NCBI GenBank assembly: GCA_037042185.1
Contig: JAXQJY010000029.1
Span: 372,001 to 436,000 of the forward strand
From: Sordariomycetes sp. S80-01Y
Lineage: Eukaryota > Ascomycota > Sordariomycetes
DNA length: 64,000 bases
Direction of reading: 5' to 3'
How positions within the stretch are numbered: position 1 is the stretch's first letter; each line of letters opens with the position of its first letter. Below, one piece after another: positions 31,771 to 43,099 of the stretch. Made by a program: the position numbers and the translations under genes. The notes beneath the pieces were generated by a model. It saw only the letters and a list, made by a program, of their open reading frames with translations, had not been told where the DNA came from and did no database searches.

Positions 31771-33867
31771 ATGGCTACCAAGCGCTCCCACTCGAGCTAC
31801 GCCTCGGACTCCCTCCCTCCATCCTACGCGACCTACGGCACCCCACTTCCCCCGGAAACCTCCGCTCGCGACGACGGCACCTACCTCCCTCTATGGAAAC
31901 AAGACGTCCGTGATGAACGAGGCCGAAAGCGCCTGCATGGCGCGTTCACAGGTGGTTGGTCGGCGGGGTACTTCAACACTGTTGGTTCGAAAGAGGGATG
32001 GACACCGAGCACCTTTGTCTCCAGCAGAAGCGACAGGAGGAAGGATGACAAGGAGAAAGAGAAGGGAAAGGGTATGAGACCGGAGGATTTTATGGATGAA
32101 GAGGACTTGGCGGATCAGGCTGAATCTCAGAAGCTGCAGACCTCAGGGGCATTTGCGGGCTTGGGTGATGGTGGCAGAGAAGAGAGTAAAGGTGGGCTTA
32201 TGGGGCTTCTGAGAGCGGATGGAGATACCATGGGTACGAAGCTGCTACGGCGCATGGGTTGGAAAGACGGGCAGGGAATTGGGCCAAAGGTGCGAAGAGG
32301 AGCCAGGCTCGGTCTGAAAGCAAATGGCAAGGGTGAAGATCAAATGCACCTTTTTGCACCGGACAACGCGCCAATGATTCGATTCAACCGCAAAACCGAC
32401 AGGAAAGGACTTGGCCACGACGGGGAATCCAAGCTCTCCTCGATCTCAGCCCCCAAGAACGGAGAGGACGACGAAGAGGAGGCGCCGTCAGAACGAAGTA
32501 GTTTCTCCCTGGCGCCGTCCCAGAAAAAGAAACCTCAGAAGCGGAGTGGCATAGGAGTCGGAATCTTGAATGACGACGGCTCGGACGAGGAAGACCCTTA
32601 CGAAGTTGGACCGAAGATCTCCTACAACCGCATATTAGGAGAGAAGAAGAAAAAGAAGAAAAGGAGGCCCAAAGAAAGCGTTAGCGCCAACCCGAAACTG
32701 GGCAACGCGCCAGTCTTCTTGAGTAAAAGCGCGCGAGGGCTACGCAGATGCCACGATGGACGATTACCGCTTGATGGCTTCGTACTCGCCAAAGTCACCG
32801 AGGACTTTTCAAACCTGTTATCAGAATACGCACCACCGCCGGTCCCAGAAGGTTGGGTCTCTTCCAAACAGAGGGAACCGTCCGCCTCAGACAAGCCGCA
32901 TATATCTGCATCAGAAGCAGCGAAAGCCTCAACTTTGGACCCCAAGTCCCGCGCTGCTTTGCTGGGAGAAGCTACACTGCCAGGAAAATCAGTCTTCGAC
33001 TTCCTATCGTCAGCGACCCGCGACAAACTAGCCGCCGCGTCCGGTAGAAGCAATCTCCCCCAAGGCCGTGGCGAGATACCAGAAGAATACCGCTTGACGC
33101 CGGACGAGAAACACGCCAAGCTCTGGGGGGAGTCGCCGAAAGTCGATGCGGAGACAGCCGTTGCAGCCTTAGGTCGGACCAACGGCGGCCCATACTCAGA
33201 CAATGAGGCAAAAAGAGAGCGATACAGATATTACCTCTCTGCCTGCGCCTACCCCGATGCGTACCCTGCTCCACAGAAGAAAAAGGGCGAGACGGACGAC
33301 GACTTCATGCGTGAGATGGCGGAGTTTCATGCTTGCGCTGGAATATTCAAGCCACTCACCGGCGCCGCTGCATCACGCTTTACATCAGCGACGGAGATCA
33401 TCGGGGGCGACAACCAAGCAGGGGGACTCTCCGGGCCCAAACCCACCAAACCTGCAAAGCCATCCGATCCAGCAATGGAAGCCGCAAAGATGGGCATGTT
33501 CGGCAAGATGACCCGCGCAGAGGACATCTGGTATCCCGCAAGACTATTGTGTAAACGCTTCAATGTCAAGGTCCCGGAGCACGTACAAGTACCGGGAGAC
33601 ACTGCGAAGGACGGGACTGACACCCCGCCCTCGGGCGACTATGCTTCGATGCGTGCACCTGATGCTGGTTTGAGATCTGGCTCAGGGGCGGCAGTGGACC
33701 CAGGGGCTGACCCAAGGTTGATCTCAGGGGTAAAGGAGCTACCCGCACCGTCGCCTGCGCTTGGGCATGAGAAGGTTGACAGCGAGAGAAATGAGGCAGT
33801 CGAGGCGGGACCAGCGCATGCTGAAGTTTTGAAAGCTATTTTTGGGGACAGTGACAGTGATGAATGA
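31771..33867 (+). CDS. GPATCH1-like splicing factor (DUF1604 plus G-patch)
   Basis: A single exon of 698 residues. The N-terminal block is the DUF1604 signature: TYGTPLPPETSARDDG, DERGRKRLHGAFTGGWSAGY and FNTVGSKEGWTPSTFVSSR (about 22-90). A G-patch follows at about 154-190 (MGTKLLRRMGWKDGQGIGP). A long charged part (EEEAPSERSS, KKKKKKRRPKES) follows. A later conserved block reads GMFGKMTRAEDIWYPARLLCKRFNV, typical of GPATCH1 and its yeast-to-human relatives. G-patch proteins of this type activate DEAH helicases; GPATCH1 works with DHX35 in the spliceosome, and fungal loss affects intron retention. The protein ends in an acidic tail (GDSDSDE). A poly(A) signal AATAAA lies 22 bases after the stop, and the next gene converges on it after 152 bases. 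Confidence 0.92.
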   Translation: MATKRSHSSYASDSLPPSYATYGTPLPPETSARDDGTYLPLWKQDVRDERGRKRLHGAFTGGWSAGYFNTVGSKEGWTPSTFVSSRSDRRKDDKEKEKGKGMRPEDFMDEEDLADQAESQKLQTSGAFAGLGDGGREESKGGLMGLLRADGDTMGTKLLRRMGWKDGQGIGPKVRRGARLGLKANGKGEDQMHLFAPDNAPMIRFNRKTDRKGLGHDGESKLSSISAPKNGEDDEEEAPSERSSFSLAPSQKKKPQKRSGIGVGILNDDGSDEEDPYEVGPKISYNRILGEKKKKKKRRPKESVSANPKLGNAPVFLSKSARGLRRCHDGRLPLDGFVLAKVTEDFSNLLSEYAPPPVPEGWVSSKQREPSASDKPHISASEAAKASTLDPKSRAALLGEATLPGKSVFDFLSSATRDKLAAASGRSNLPQGRGEIPEEYRLTPDEKHAKLWGESPKVDAETAVAALGRTNGGPYSDNEAKRERYRYYLSACAYPDAYPAPQKKKGETDDDFMREMAEFHACAGIFKPLTGAAASRFTSATEIIGGDNQAGGLSGPKPTKPAKPSDPAMEAAKMGMFGKMTRAEDIWYPARLLCKRFNVKVPEHVQVPGDTAKDGTDTPPSGDYASMRAPDAGLRSGSGAAVDPGADPRLISGVKELPAPSPALGHEKVDSERNEAVEAGPAHAEVLKAIFGDSDSDE

Positions 33868-33889
33868 CCAGAAGCATTCCTCAACAGCT

Positions 33890-33895
33890 AATAAA
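33890..33895 (+). terminator. Poly(A) signal of the G-patch gene
   Basis: AATAAA 22 bases after the stop codon. The convergent NRPS-like gene ends at 34020, so the two 3' ends must lie within about 150 bases and may overlap as antisense transcripts. Confidence 0.55.
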
Positions 33896-34019
33896 CAACA
33901 TACAATTCGAAGCAGTGCAATAAGTCTCAGAAACAAATCGAGCCTTGAAGGCCCGCCTCTCATGCATACTCAACACTGAACAGTCCAACCTTGACCATAA
34001 GCCAACTTTAACATAGATC

Positions 34020-37000
34020 CTACGTATCCTTCCGCGACTCCTCAACCACCCATCTCCAAATAGCCAGCAGCCTGTCGTCGCCCAGTGGCTCAAGTTCCCC
34101 CAGCTCTTGAGACGCTTCCAGTGCTCTAGCCGAGTCAAAATCCACGGCAGACTCGCCCTCTGCAGCGACCTCCTGTTCCCAAAGAGGCACGAGCGTCGTG
34201 GCCTTGTGTTGGGATGGGAGGCTAGAGACCAACCGCTCCAGCCATTCCCTAGGGCGCAAAATTTCCAATGATCCGCCTCGAAGCTTGATGAGCTCTATCA
34301 AATTCGACCATCTAGGGTGGCGGCGCCGGTTGAGGACGTGGTAACAGGGTGGTTCTGCCGGGAGATGGTCCAATTTCGTCCCTGCATCTCGCATGGCGAT
34401 CTGCGTGATAGCTTGGGCTGCAACCTCCACAGGGAGCCAGTCAATGATCTTGTTGGGGAAATCTGGCAAGGCTCCGGTGAGAGACGTAGTGGAGAGCATC
34501 AAGGGATACGCTTCGGACATATTCCATACCCCGTGGTGGTTGCCACAGAGCTGGCCGACGCGGATGATCGACAAAGGAGGAAAGCTGTATGCCAAAGCTT
34601 CCTTGCATTGCTTCCATGCTTTGACACACTGTTGCTCTGCAGCCCATTTGGACTGGGCGTAGCCCAGCGGCGAACTATCTGTCGGGTCATGCGACACGAC
34701 TTCCGGTATCGTCGTTGAATTGCCCGTTGGTGTTCGGCCTACGGAAGCAACCGAACTCACGAATGCAAAGTGGGCAGAAGCTTGCGTTGATAACTTTATG
34801 AGGTTCTGGAGACCAATAATGTCGTTCTTGAAGGACATGACGGGTCGAGCAAAGTTGACATTCCACGCCGAGTGGATAAAGAGAAAGGCATTCTGGCGTA
34901 TGTATGAGAGATCCTCGAGAGTTAGCTCGAGGTCTGCTTTCGTGAAGTCGCAAGTCAAGCAAGTTACGGCAGAAGATTCTGGTTGGCCGAGTTTGTACTT
35001 CTTTAACGTGTCGAGTACCCGCTCTTCGGGGTGGGAGCCCCTGACGAGGCATATTACTTCAGACACCGATGAAGCCTCTGCCTGCAGACGGCGCAATAGT
35101 TGATCAAGGATATGGGACCCTAGGAATCCCGTTGCGCCTGTCAGGACTACCAACTTCCCTCGTGGGGGGTGCGCTCCGGGCTCGTATTGGGCCTCCATCT
35201 GTGCCAACTCCTTCATCTGGTGATGTATCTGCTCTTCCTCGATGAAAGAGGTGGCGCCAGAGTTTCGAAGCTGGTATAGGAGCTTTGCCAGTGATCTGAT
35301 GGTCCCATAATCGTATAGGACGCTGCGTGGAAGTTTCGGTCCATCCTTGGGCAAACACAAACTCTGTAGCTGACTTCGTATTTGTAGGGCTGTGATCGAG
35401 TCGACACCTCTTGAGAAGAGGTCTTCCTTGGGTGCAATTCGGTGCCGGGAATCTAACGACTCGGCTACCAACTCGGCAATAACATCCTCAATCTCTTCCA
35501 AAGTGCTACCGGAACTGATTTCAGTCCCAGTATGAGCGCTGTAGAAAGACTCGATAAGCTCCGAGTAGCGCGATTCTGCCTTGTTCCGCAGAATTGTGCC
35601 CTTGCTGCTCTTCTCCAAAGGCGCTTCCCCGTCGTCCGTCAGGACGGCAGTCAACGCGGTCTTGGTAAAGCTAGCATGTCGCGGATTCTTTTCGAAAGCC
35701 TTCCTCGCGCGGAGCTCTTGCCAAACCTTTTCGACAAGGTCTGCCTCCGATGTGACAGAAGAAGAGCCGAAGACTATCATGCCAGCGTAAGGTCTGCCGT
35801 TGCCGAAAATGAGCACATCTCGCACCAGGCTCGGGCAGCATGTGCGTACTTGATTCTCGATTGGCTCGGGATCGAATTTCTTGCCGTTGTCCAGAGCTAT
35901 CTGAGAATCAGCTCTGCTATGGCATTTCCAAGCATTCTGTATCCGCTCGTGCGGCTCAAATAGATCGGATGTAGCGAATGCTCCATCGTCCGTGTTCGAA
36001 ACATTTAAACCTGGCCACGATGCCGCTACAACCAGCTCGGATAATCCATCTTCCCTAGGTTGGAAAGTGAGGAGATCTGACGAGGAGTTCCACCGCAAGT
36101 AGTTCCAGGCCGAATCTCTTTCAAAGTCCCGAATAGACGACATCAGAAAGCCACACTCTGCGCTGCCCATTCTAGAGATCAGCTTCACCCCTCTAGAGAC
36201 CAATGTATCTCCCGTCTGAAGGCCTAGAGCAGCTCCGCCTACACCGACGAGTTTCATCTTGTGGAGCATCTCAATAGACTCATCGCTCCCCACCAGCATC
36301 TCGAGCACGAAGGGCACACATGAGAAATATTCAATACCTCCAGAAATGCTCTCTGAGTATTTGTAGGCGGCGCCAATAGTCGCTGGCGTCAGAGGCTCCA
36401 AGCCTTCAGGGAAAATCCACACCATGGCCCCGCAGGCCCAGGCCCGAAGGCAATCAGGAAGACCTCCATGATACAGCGGAGTGGTTGTAAAGGTCTTCGC
36501 ATCCGCGAAATTTGTATCGCAGCAGAGCAATGCGAGGAGCTGCTTGTGCCTTTGGGGAATGGGTTTGGGCACCCCTGAGGATGTGCCTGACGAGTGGCAG
36601 TAATAGGCAATGTCCGATACGACCTGGCTCCTGCTTATGTTGTGCTCCGCAGAAGAAAGAAGATACTCCAGCTTCAGATGAGGGATTAAAAGATCCAGCG
36701 ATTGGATTCCGTGCTCTTTCAACCCTGGTTCCTTCTCGACATGTGTGGTAACATTCATAAATACTGTCCGGATGTTTCGAGCGTTGCAAAGACTAGATAT
36801 CTCGGCGGTGCCCAACTTGGGACTGAGGGCTTAGCTTCTTCTATACATAGAGTCGGGATGTAAGACACCGGATACTACTTACGATATTAACAACACAGAA
36901 AGACCTAGGCGTGCCAAGGCCAACCAGTAAACGACAAATCCTATGGAGCTGTTGAGAAGAAAGCCAACAGAGACATCGGCGTCCGGCCCCTGTCCAAGGT

Positions 37001-37268
37001 CTTCTGGCGTGAGAAGCTCTCTCTCGAAAATACCAGCAGCCACATTTGATGCCCTAGACAGCTGTCCGAAAGTGATTACATTGTTCGGAAGACGCGATGT
37101 CTTTGGATCTTTGGGGGGCATCGCATAGCCCAGAGCAGACCTCTCTGGAACCTTCTCGGCGAGGTTGTCTATCAGCTCAATTATATTCTCATGTCTGACT
37201 CGCGGAGTGCCGTTCGCCAGATGATCCGCGAAAGTTGAAGCAAAGTACGGATGGTAAGGGGGTGCCAT
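34020..37268 (-). CDS. NRPS-like adenylate-forming reductase (A-PCP-TR)
   Basis: Two exons, 37268-36883 and 36822-34020 (intron GTAAGT...CTCAG), give 1062 residues. Domain order: adenylation domain (about 10-560) with the phosphate-binding loop SSGTSSGVPKP (from 206) and the A10 lysine in SSKGTILR (about 536); a carrier domain with the phosphopantetheine serine in RGVDSITALQ (about Ser604); and a short-chain-type thioester reductase beginning VVLTGATGFLGSHILDQL (about 690) with YAQSKWAAE further on. No condensation domain is present. Such enzymes activate a carboxylic acid, load it on the carrier and release it reductively as an aldehyde (or alcohol) with NADPH. The acid substrate cannot be read by eye. 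The frame is open throughout and the splice restores the usual LLISPK core. The gene is divergent to an aldo/keto reductase. Confidence 0.93.
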
Positions 37269-37841
37269 GGTGTCGGAACGGCGCCGTCAGGTCGTTGATT
37301 ACGATGTTGACGAGAGGGTGCGATGAGGTGAAATCGACATTTGTGCCAAAGATGACTTGAGACTGCTCTTGGTTCTCTTTTAAGGATATCACGATGGTAA
37401 GCGAGGGCGATGTGGATGTTGGTTTGTTGCTGGCAATCGTGAAGCCTTCAACCGACGCTACGGTGATGGTGGTCACGGTCGCGGCTGATGTATGTCTGTT
37501 GATGTTTGAAGCTTGACCTCTGTGAGACAACTAGAAATTCATCAACTTCCCTAATTTTCCTCATCTGACCGGCCTAGGACCAAGTGATGAGCCGTCCGAG
37601 TCGCTGCCCCTGATGAACTCAAAGACGTCATCGATGCACAGCTCACTTCTCCTCGCATCACGATGCTGTAAAATAGTGGGCAACAAACACTTGTTTGCGT
37701 CAAGTACGACGAAGCTGCCGCTTGCTCATAAAAATGTGGGAAGAGTGTTGTTCTCTTCATCCCAAAATTTCACACTATCCTTTTCAGTCTCAAACAGCAA
37801 CCCCAACCTCAACCTGAAATCATTATCCCCTCGCAACAATC
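37269..37841. promoter_or_regulatory. Divergent promoter between the NRPS-like reductase and the aldo/keto reductase
   Basis: 573 bases separate the two start codons. A weak TATA-like CATAAAAA lies at 37728-37735, about 110 bases before the aldo/keto reductase start. The leader there is rich in CAACC and TCAACC. Sharing one short control region suggests joint expression of the pair, which is an inference. Confidence 0.5.
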
Positions 37842-38743
37842 ATGGCACCCCAAAAACTCGATATCAACAGCACGGTCACGCTGGAAAAGACTTCTGGCGG
37901 CATCAAGATTCCACAACTGGGCTTTGGGGTGTACAAGTCCCCCAACGACGTCTGCGTCAAGTCATGCCTCACCGCCCTCGACGTCGGGTACCGTCACATC
38001 GACACGGCGCAATACTACGGCAACGAGGCCCAAGTCGGCGAAGCTGTCAAGACGTCAGGGCTTCCTCGTGACCAACTATTCCTCACGACCAAGATCTTGG
38101 AAGCTCAAGGGTCGGTGGATGCGAGCTACCAGAGCTGTCTTGCCAGCGTGGAGAAGCTGGACAGCGGTGGCTACGTTGACTTGTTTCTCATCCACAGTCC
38201 GAACTCGGGCAAGGCGAAGTTCCAGGAGATGTGGCAGGCGTTGGAGAGGCTGTACAAGGAGGGCAAGGCGAAGAGCATTGGCGTGAGTAACTTTGGCGAG
38301 CAGGCCATTGTCGAGCTGAAGGAGGTGGCGACCTTCTGGCCACCCCACGTCAGCCAGATCGAAGTGAGTGCACGTTGAAATCGAAGATCATGAAGTTAAC
38401 GTCAAGCTAGCTCCATCCCTGGTGTCAGCAGAAGAGAGCAGTCTCGGCGTATCTCCACCACGGCATCGCAATTGAAGCGTACTGTCCCATCGTGCGCAAC
38501 ATGAAGTCTGAGGACCCGACACTTGTCAGCATCGCGGAGAGTCATAGGGTGACGCCTAACCAGGTGCTGATCCGATGGAGCTTGCAAAAGGGCTACATTC
38601 CTCTGCCAAAGAGCGACACGCCCGAGAGAATCAGGGCCAACGCCCATGTGTTTGGCTTCGAGTTGGGCGAGGAAGACATGAGCAGGCTGAACGCGCTTGA
38701 CGAGGGTGAAAAGGGCGCGATAGTGCAGGCGGTAGTCAACTAG
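37842..38743 (+). CDS. Aldo/keto reductase
   Basis: Two exons, 37842-38363 and 38411-38743 (intron GTGAGT...GCTAG), give 284 residues, the usual size of a small AKR. The barrel motifs are clear: GFGVYKSPND, DVGYRHIDTAQYYGNE with Asp54 and Tyr59, TTKIL with Lys84, and LFLIHSPNSG with His118, which together make the Asp-Tyr-Lys-His catalytic set. SIGVSNFG follows, and the splice gives QIE|LHPWCQQ, matching the family. The cofactor-binding end reads LPKSDTPERIRAN, the NADPH-type KS...R pattern. These enzymes reduce aldehydes or ketones to alcohols. Its neighbour across the short divergent promoter makes aldehydes, so it could finish that product; this is inference. No signal sequence. Confidence 0.94.
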
Positions 38744-40263
38744 AGAGGGGTCGCCCTCGACCGCGGCCATAAAGGACTGAACCACGAGGTATGGCATTGA
38801 TCATCCGCACAAGATCTGTGCACCCCGAAATGGATATATAAGCACTCGAGGCTCTATGCAGATATACTAGATCAATATGGCGTCCGTGTAACCGCAGTAT
38901 CACATAAACTGAGTGGCTCTCCATCGACCCCTTTCCTATTTTCATATCGCCACGATGATACAGTTTGGACGTCAAACGAGAGGCCGTATCACTTCACTAT
39001 TATGTCCGTCGAGAGCATGATACACGCGTTCCGAAGATTTCAGAGAACAAACAGTAGCGTGCATTGACAGATTGAAGGTTAGTTCTCGAGGTATCATGGG
39101 CTGAGAAGGTTTTCAAAGCAGTCGATCCAGATAGCTGAGGAGCAAGTGAATCTGCACTACATGTGGCAGAGCCTGGCACTGGTATAAGGTATGCGAGGCA
39201 ATGAAGCATGAGCTGGCCCTCCTCACAAGCATCACCCGTCCAAGCTTCTAGTCTATCGACCTTGGGCAGCAATGGCACACGGCCCGTCGAGGCGTTTGTC
39301 TAGACTCCTGTCTACGTCCGCCACAACACGTCGGAGTTAGGACTGGCCCATTTGCCCAGAATCCCGTTACTCACCTTGGTCGACCAGGGCCCTTCAATCC
39401 ACAGGCCAGGGACCGTCCACGTTCTGCTCGCAATCCCGCCTCAAATCTAGACATGTCATTGCAATGCATCAAACCAGCACCAGAACCTTGAAATCTCCAA
39501 AATATCCATCCTCGAATTGGACTGGCCTTACAGCTAGCGCGCCCTGCAGGGGGGAGAACACACGCACATGTCCGCAAATAGGCACGGGACCCTCCTTGGT
39601 CCTCTGGCCAAAGCGCGCTTGTCCCTGGGATTTTGATAATTCGTTTGGCTTGGGGTGTATCCCACCCCCAGCCGAATTATCGCGACCAGCCTTGCCCTGG
39701 TGTGCTCTGCGCCCGTTGAGGGCTGCTTCTGCTGAAACCCCGGCATCCTTCCAAATAGCTCCCCCTCCTCCCCCCAAAGATGCAGGGGGCCAACACAGGG
39801 CTGGATCAATGGCGCGCGAAGCGCAGAGCGCAGAGCTGCCCAGGTCGACGAGACCAGCACAGGGGACCGGCGCGGCCTTAGTGTTGGGTCCCTCTATGCT
39901 CAATGCCGTTCGTTTTCCGCGTGTTGAAGCGCATGATGCTGCCTGAAAGGGAAGGGGGGCGTGTTGCTTCGCTTAACGTCAAGCTTCTTTACTTCCATGG
40001 CGGCTTTTTTCACCAAAGACACAAAGCAAAAGCTACGGTACAAGGGCCGGGGTCTTGTTGGGAACCACCTTGGGAAGAGACTCGTCTGTGGGTGGTCGGT
40101 TCGGATTCGGGACGCTCGCTCCACAGCCCAAACCCGCCGCTTTGACGAGAACACCGAAGGCACCGAGTCGAGATGAACAAGCAGCTGGGATCTTGCACAA
40201 ACGTACGTACATGTTTCCTAGTGAGGACTTAATTTGCTCTCGCAATGGAGCAGCCTACTCGGC
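38744..40263. other. Convergent intergenic region, 1.5 kb
   Basis: Between the ends of the aldo/keto reductase gene and the CIA30-type gene. Overlapping frames of up to 160 codons on both strands (39460-39950) have no features beyond GC-rich bias. No gene claimed. Confidence 0.45.
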
Positions 40264-41283
40264 CTACAGTAACCCACAGAACACGCCCCTCCAGCCTCTC
40301 CTGCTGTGCCGCCCGTCCCGCCTGTGCTCCGCGGCCGATGCCTGCTGCTCGCGCTTGGGTTTTTCCAGTTCCACGTCGCTGTCGCTCGAGCTGCGCTCGC
40401 CAGCAGATGACTTGGCCGCGGCGATGCTGCAGAGCTCGAGTGAGAAATCCCCGTCCTGTTCGTCGAAGAAGCTGCGCCAGCCATGTCAGTTCAGTCTGAG
40501 CCGCGCCTCTACGTTCGGGAAGTGGCTGTGCGTCCGGATCGGGATGCATCTTTCGAGAGCTGAAAAGACGGGCTGTTTCATGTTTTTGGCGAGGGAATCC
40601 AATGGGACTTCCGCAGGGGGAATTCATTCGCCTCGCCAGGGCGTGGGTAGGAGTTGGAGGATGGGACCTAGACTCACCTTCTCATCATCAGCCCTACGCG
40701 CTTGACGTTCTTCAGATCCAGCGGCTTTGCGTCGTCCTTGGGTCGTCCGCGGTACGTTGCGTGGAATTCACCCCACGGCAGCCACACCTTTTCTTGACCT
40801 GCCCGAAAGACAGCTTCGTAACTGAGGCCGGACTTCATCCGCCCATCCTCGCGCCGGCCTGGGATCTCGTCCTTGAGCGTGATAACGTACTTCTTCCCGT
40901 CGCTCCCCTGGCCGAGCCTCAGCAGCACGCCATCGTAGCCGGACAGGTCCCAGTGGTGCTCGCCCTTGGTCTGCTGGGAAGCGAAGCCCGCGCCGCCGAG
41001 CGTCGAGGTGTCGAGGTGGCCGTGGAAGCGGGCGCTGTGGCACGAGGAGGAGGGGGTGAGGTGGGACGTGGAGCTGCCGCCGCGGACGCGGTCGTCGGTC
41101 GTCTCCCAGGCGTCGGAGGACCAGTCTCTGTTGCAAACGAGTTAGCAGCGGTAGTCTTCAACAAGACGTTCGTGAAAACATGTGCGCGCACGGCGGACAC
41201 CAGGCGGGCTGTCACAAAGGCTCGGGAGGGCTGTTTTCTTACTGGTCTCCGCCGTAGAGGTACAGGAGGTCCTTCTGCTGCAT
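40264..41283 (-). CDS. CIA30-domain protein
   Basis: Three exons, 41283-41243, 41127-40678 and 40471-40264, give 232 residues. Splicing yields GGDQDWSSDAWETTDDRVRGGSSTSHL at the start; the DDRVRGGSS segment is the opening mark of the CIA30 beta-sandwich. It goes on with ARFHGHLDTSTLGGAGFASQ, LSGYDGVLLRLG, GKKYVITLKDE and VWLPWGEFHATYRGR. CIA30 (NDUFAF1) is an assembly factor of mitochondrial complex I in N. crassa and humans, but fungi have further CIA30-like paralogues. This one is short, begins almost directly with the domain and has no obvious mitochondrial presequence, so a paralogue of unknown role is as likely as the assembly factor. The last 55 residues are charged and low in complexity, then end GWRGVFCGLL. 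Confidence 0.87.
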
Positions 41284-43099
41284 GGTTTCGGGGAATTGCC
41301 AAGTGGTCGCCTCGTTTATCACAATTGAGAGATGTGCTTGCGCGGCAGAGTGCTTTGCTCGGGGCCTCACGGAAGACACGAGTGCGTGGCCTGGGCAGTT
41401 GACGCGTCAAGGGCAGATTTTTGGTTACGAGCAGCAGCAGCAGAGTCATGACATAATGGATGTCGCGAAACCACATCCCCGGGTTTGTGTTAGTGCAGCG
41501 ACCTCCCGAGTCACTGGAGACACACGGACGGTCAGCGCCCCAGCTGCCCCCCGCAATGAGGTGCCATGTTTGGTGTAAGACCATCTGCCATCTCACTCCG
41601 GCTTCCGTGCAAGTTGAATCAGCCTTGAAGATGGGGTCTGCCGCTGCAAAGTCAGATCTCAAATACCGCCAACTACTTGAAGCCGGTTTAAAACCGCCCA
41701 ACGTCCGCTAAACAAAAACCCTCTTCACGCGCTAAAGACGGTGATGCTCAGCATTGCTCAAAGACTCGGACGAGTAGGAATCGCAGGGTCATCCCAATGA
41801 GAAGGCCTCATTGCTCCCAAATTCATTTCTCACGCCCTTCGATTCCTGAAGGGCGGAAGGATCGTCCTCTCTCTCTGCTCCAGACCCTTGAGCACGCGTC
41901 CTTGCTCGCTCATCACCGCCCCAAAGGCCCCTTGCCACGCTCGCCGAGCACACCACCAGAGAGACACCTTCGAGATCACACCCCCATGCGTAGTTACCTC
42001 CTACTTACAGGGCTTCTTACAAATCATGCCTCCGACTCCAGGTTCACTCCCGTCGTACAGTGTGTTCGTTGCCATCACCGAAGCTGCCGGGTTTGACGTC
42101 TCAGCGAATTACCCTTGAGATCTGCAATCACAAATCAACCGCGCCGCCCGCTACGCCGCCGGTAGGCGCCCCCCCATCCATTCCATCCCCCCAGCGTTGT
42201 CGACGCAGGATCCCGCCAGATGAAGGAACGCGGCGCGCGGCATCACAAATCGTCGGGTCTTTCGCAGCTGCGCGACTGGGACCGAGCGGCGAGGAGGAAG
42301 ACATGGTAATCAACTCAAATCACGCCCCTCCGTGTTTGGCCTCCACGTGCCGACCCCAGCACCATCTTGTGTGTGCCCGCGCTCCCAGCCAAAGCTACGT
42401 GCTGTCCTTCACAGCCACCCCATCATCCCTGATGGCATCTCATGACTCTACAGGCCGTGCATTGGTTGTTTCACTCTGTCTGCAGTGGCGGTGTGCGTGC
42501 CAGTAAAGCTTCGGCGAATGCCACGTCGAGCTCGCCCGTCCTGGTCCGGCCTCGAGGTCTCGTAGTCCGCCGGAGTTTAGCACGGACCAAATTCCCTCTC
42601 CGGGGCCGAAGCGAGAGAAGTCCGCTGGTGCTCGCTGCTCCCATGCGGCAAGATGACGCGCCCGCATGGGGTCCTTTGCGGACTTACGAAGTGCGAGGCG
42701 CGGTCTTCTGGAGTTCGGCGGGTCGTTAGGAGGGCAGAGCTCGATCATGCTGTGACGTAGGTCAAAGTTGTCGATATTCATGGATTACGGCAATCGTGCG
42801 CAATATCACGCTCAGAAGGATGTTGAGGTCAGCGGGTTCACTCATAAATCATAGCGTCCACAGATCAAGTGCTTTGCTTGAGTAGAATACTGAAAGGTTC
42901 AATGAATGAGCTGGTGATAGCCTCCCGGTTCATGCAGAAATCTATAACGCCGTCGTCAATCCCAATGAAGGGGGTTTTTCTTTCCCAAAAGTCCAACACC
43001 ATGCGCCAGTAACCATGCATATTCCTCGTGAATCGTCCCTTTTCCCATGCCCGATGCGCCCTGCTGTCCGTAGTCCATAGTCCAAAGTGAGAGATCCCG
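41284..43099. other. Intergenic, 1.8 kb
   Basis: Upstream of the CIA30-type gene and downstream of the bZIP gene. Between 42028 and 42300 on the plus strand a few short frames and splice-like signals occur, but no continuous protein could be built. No repeat or RNA seen. Confidence 0.45.

Noticed and set aside
42028-42310. Short plus-strand frames with TTCGCAG and GTAATC-like splice signals.
   Set aside because: The pieces do not join in phase into a protein longer than a few dozen residues, and no family is recognised.
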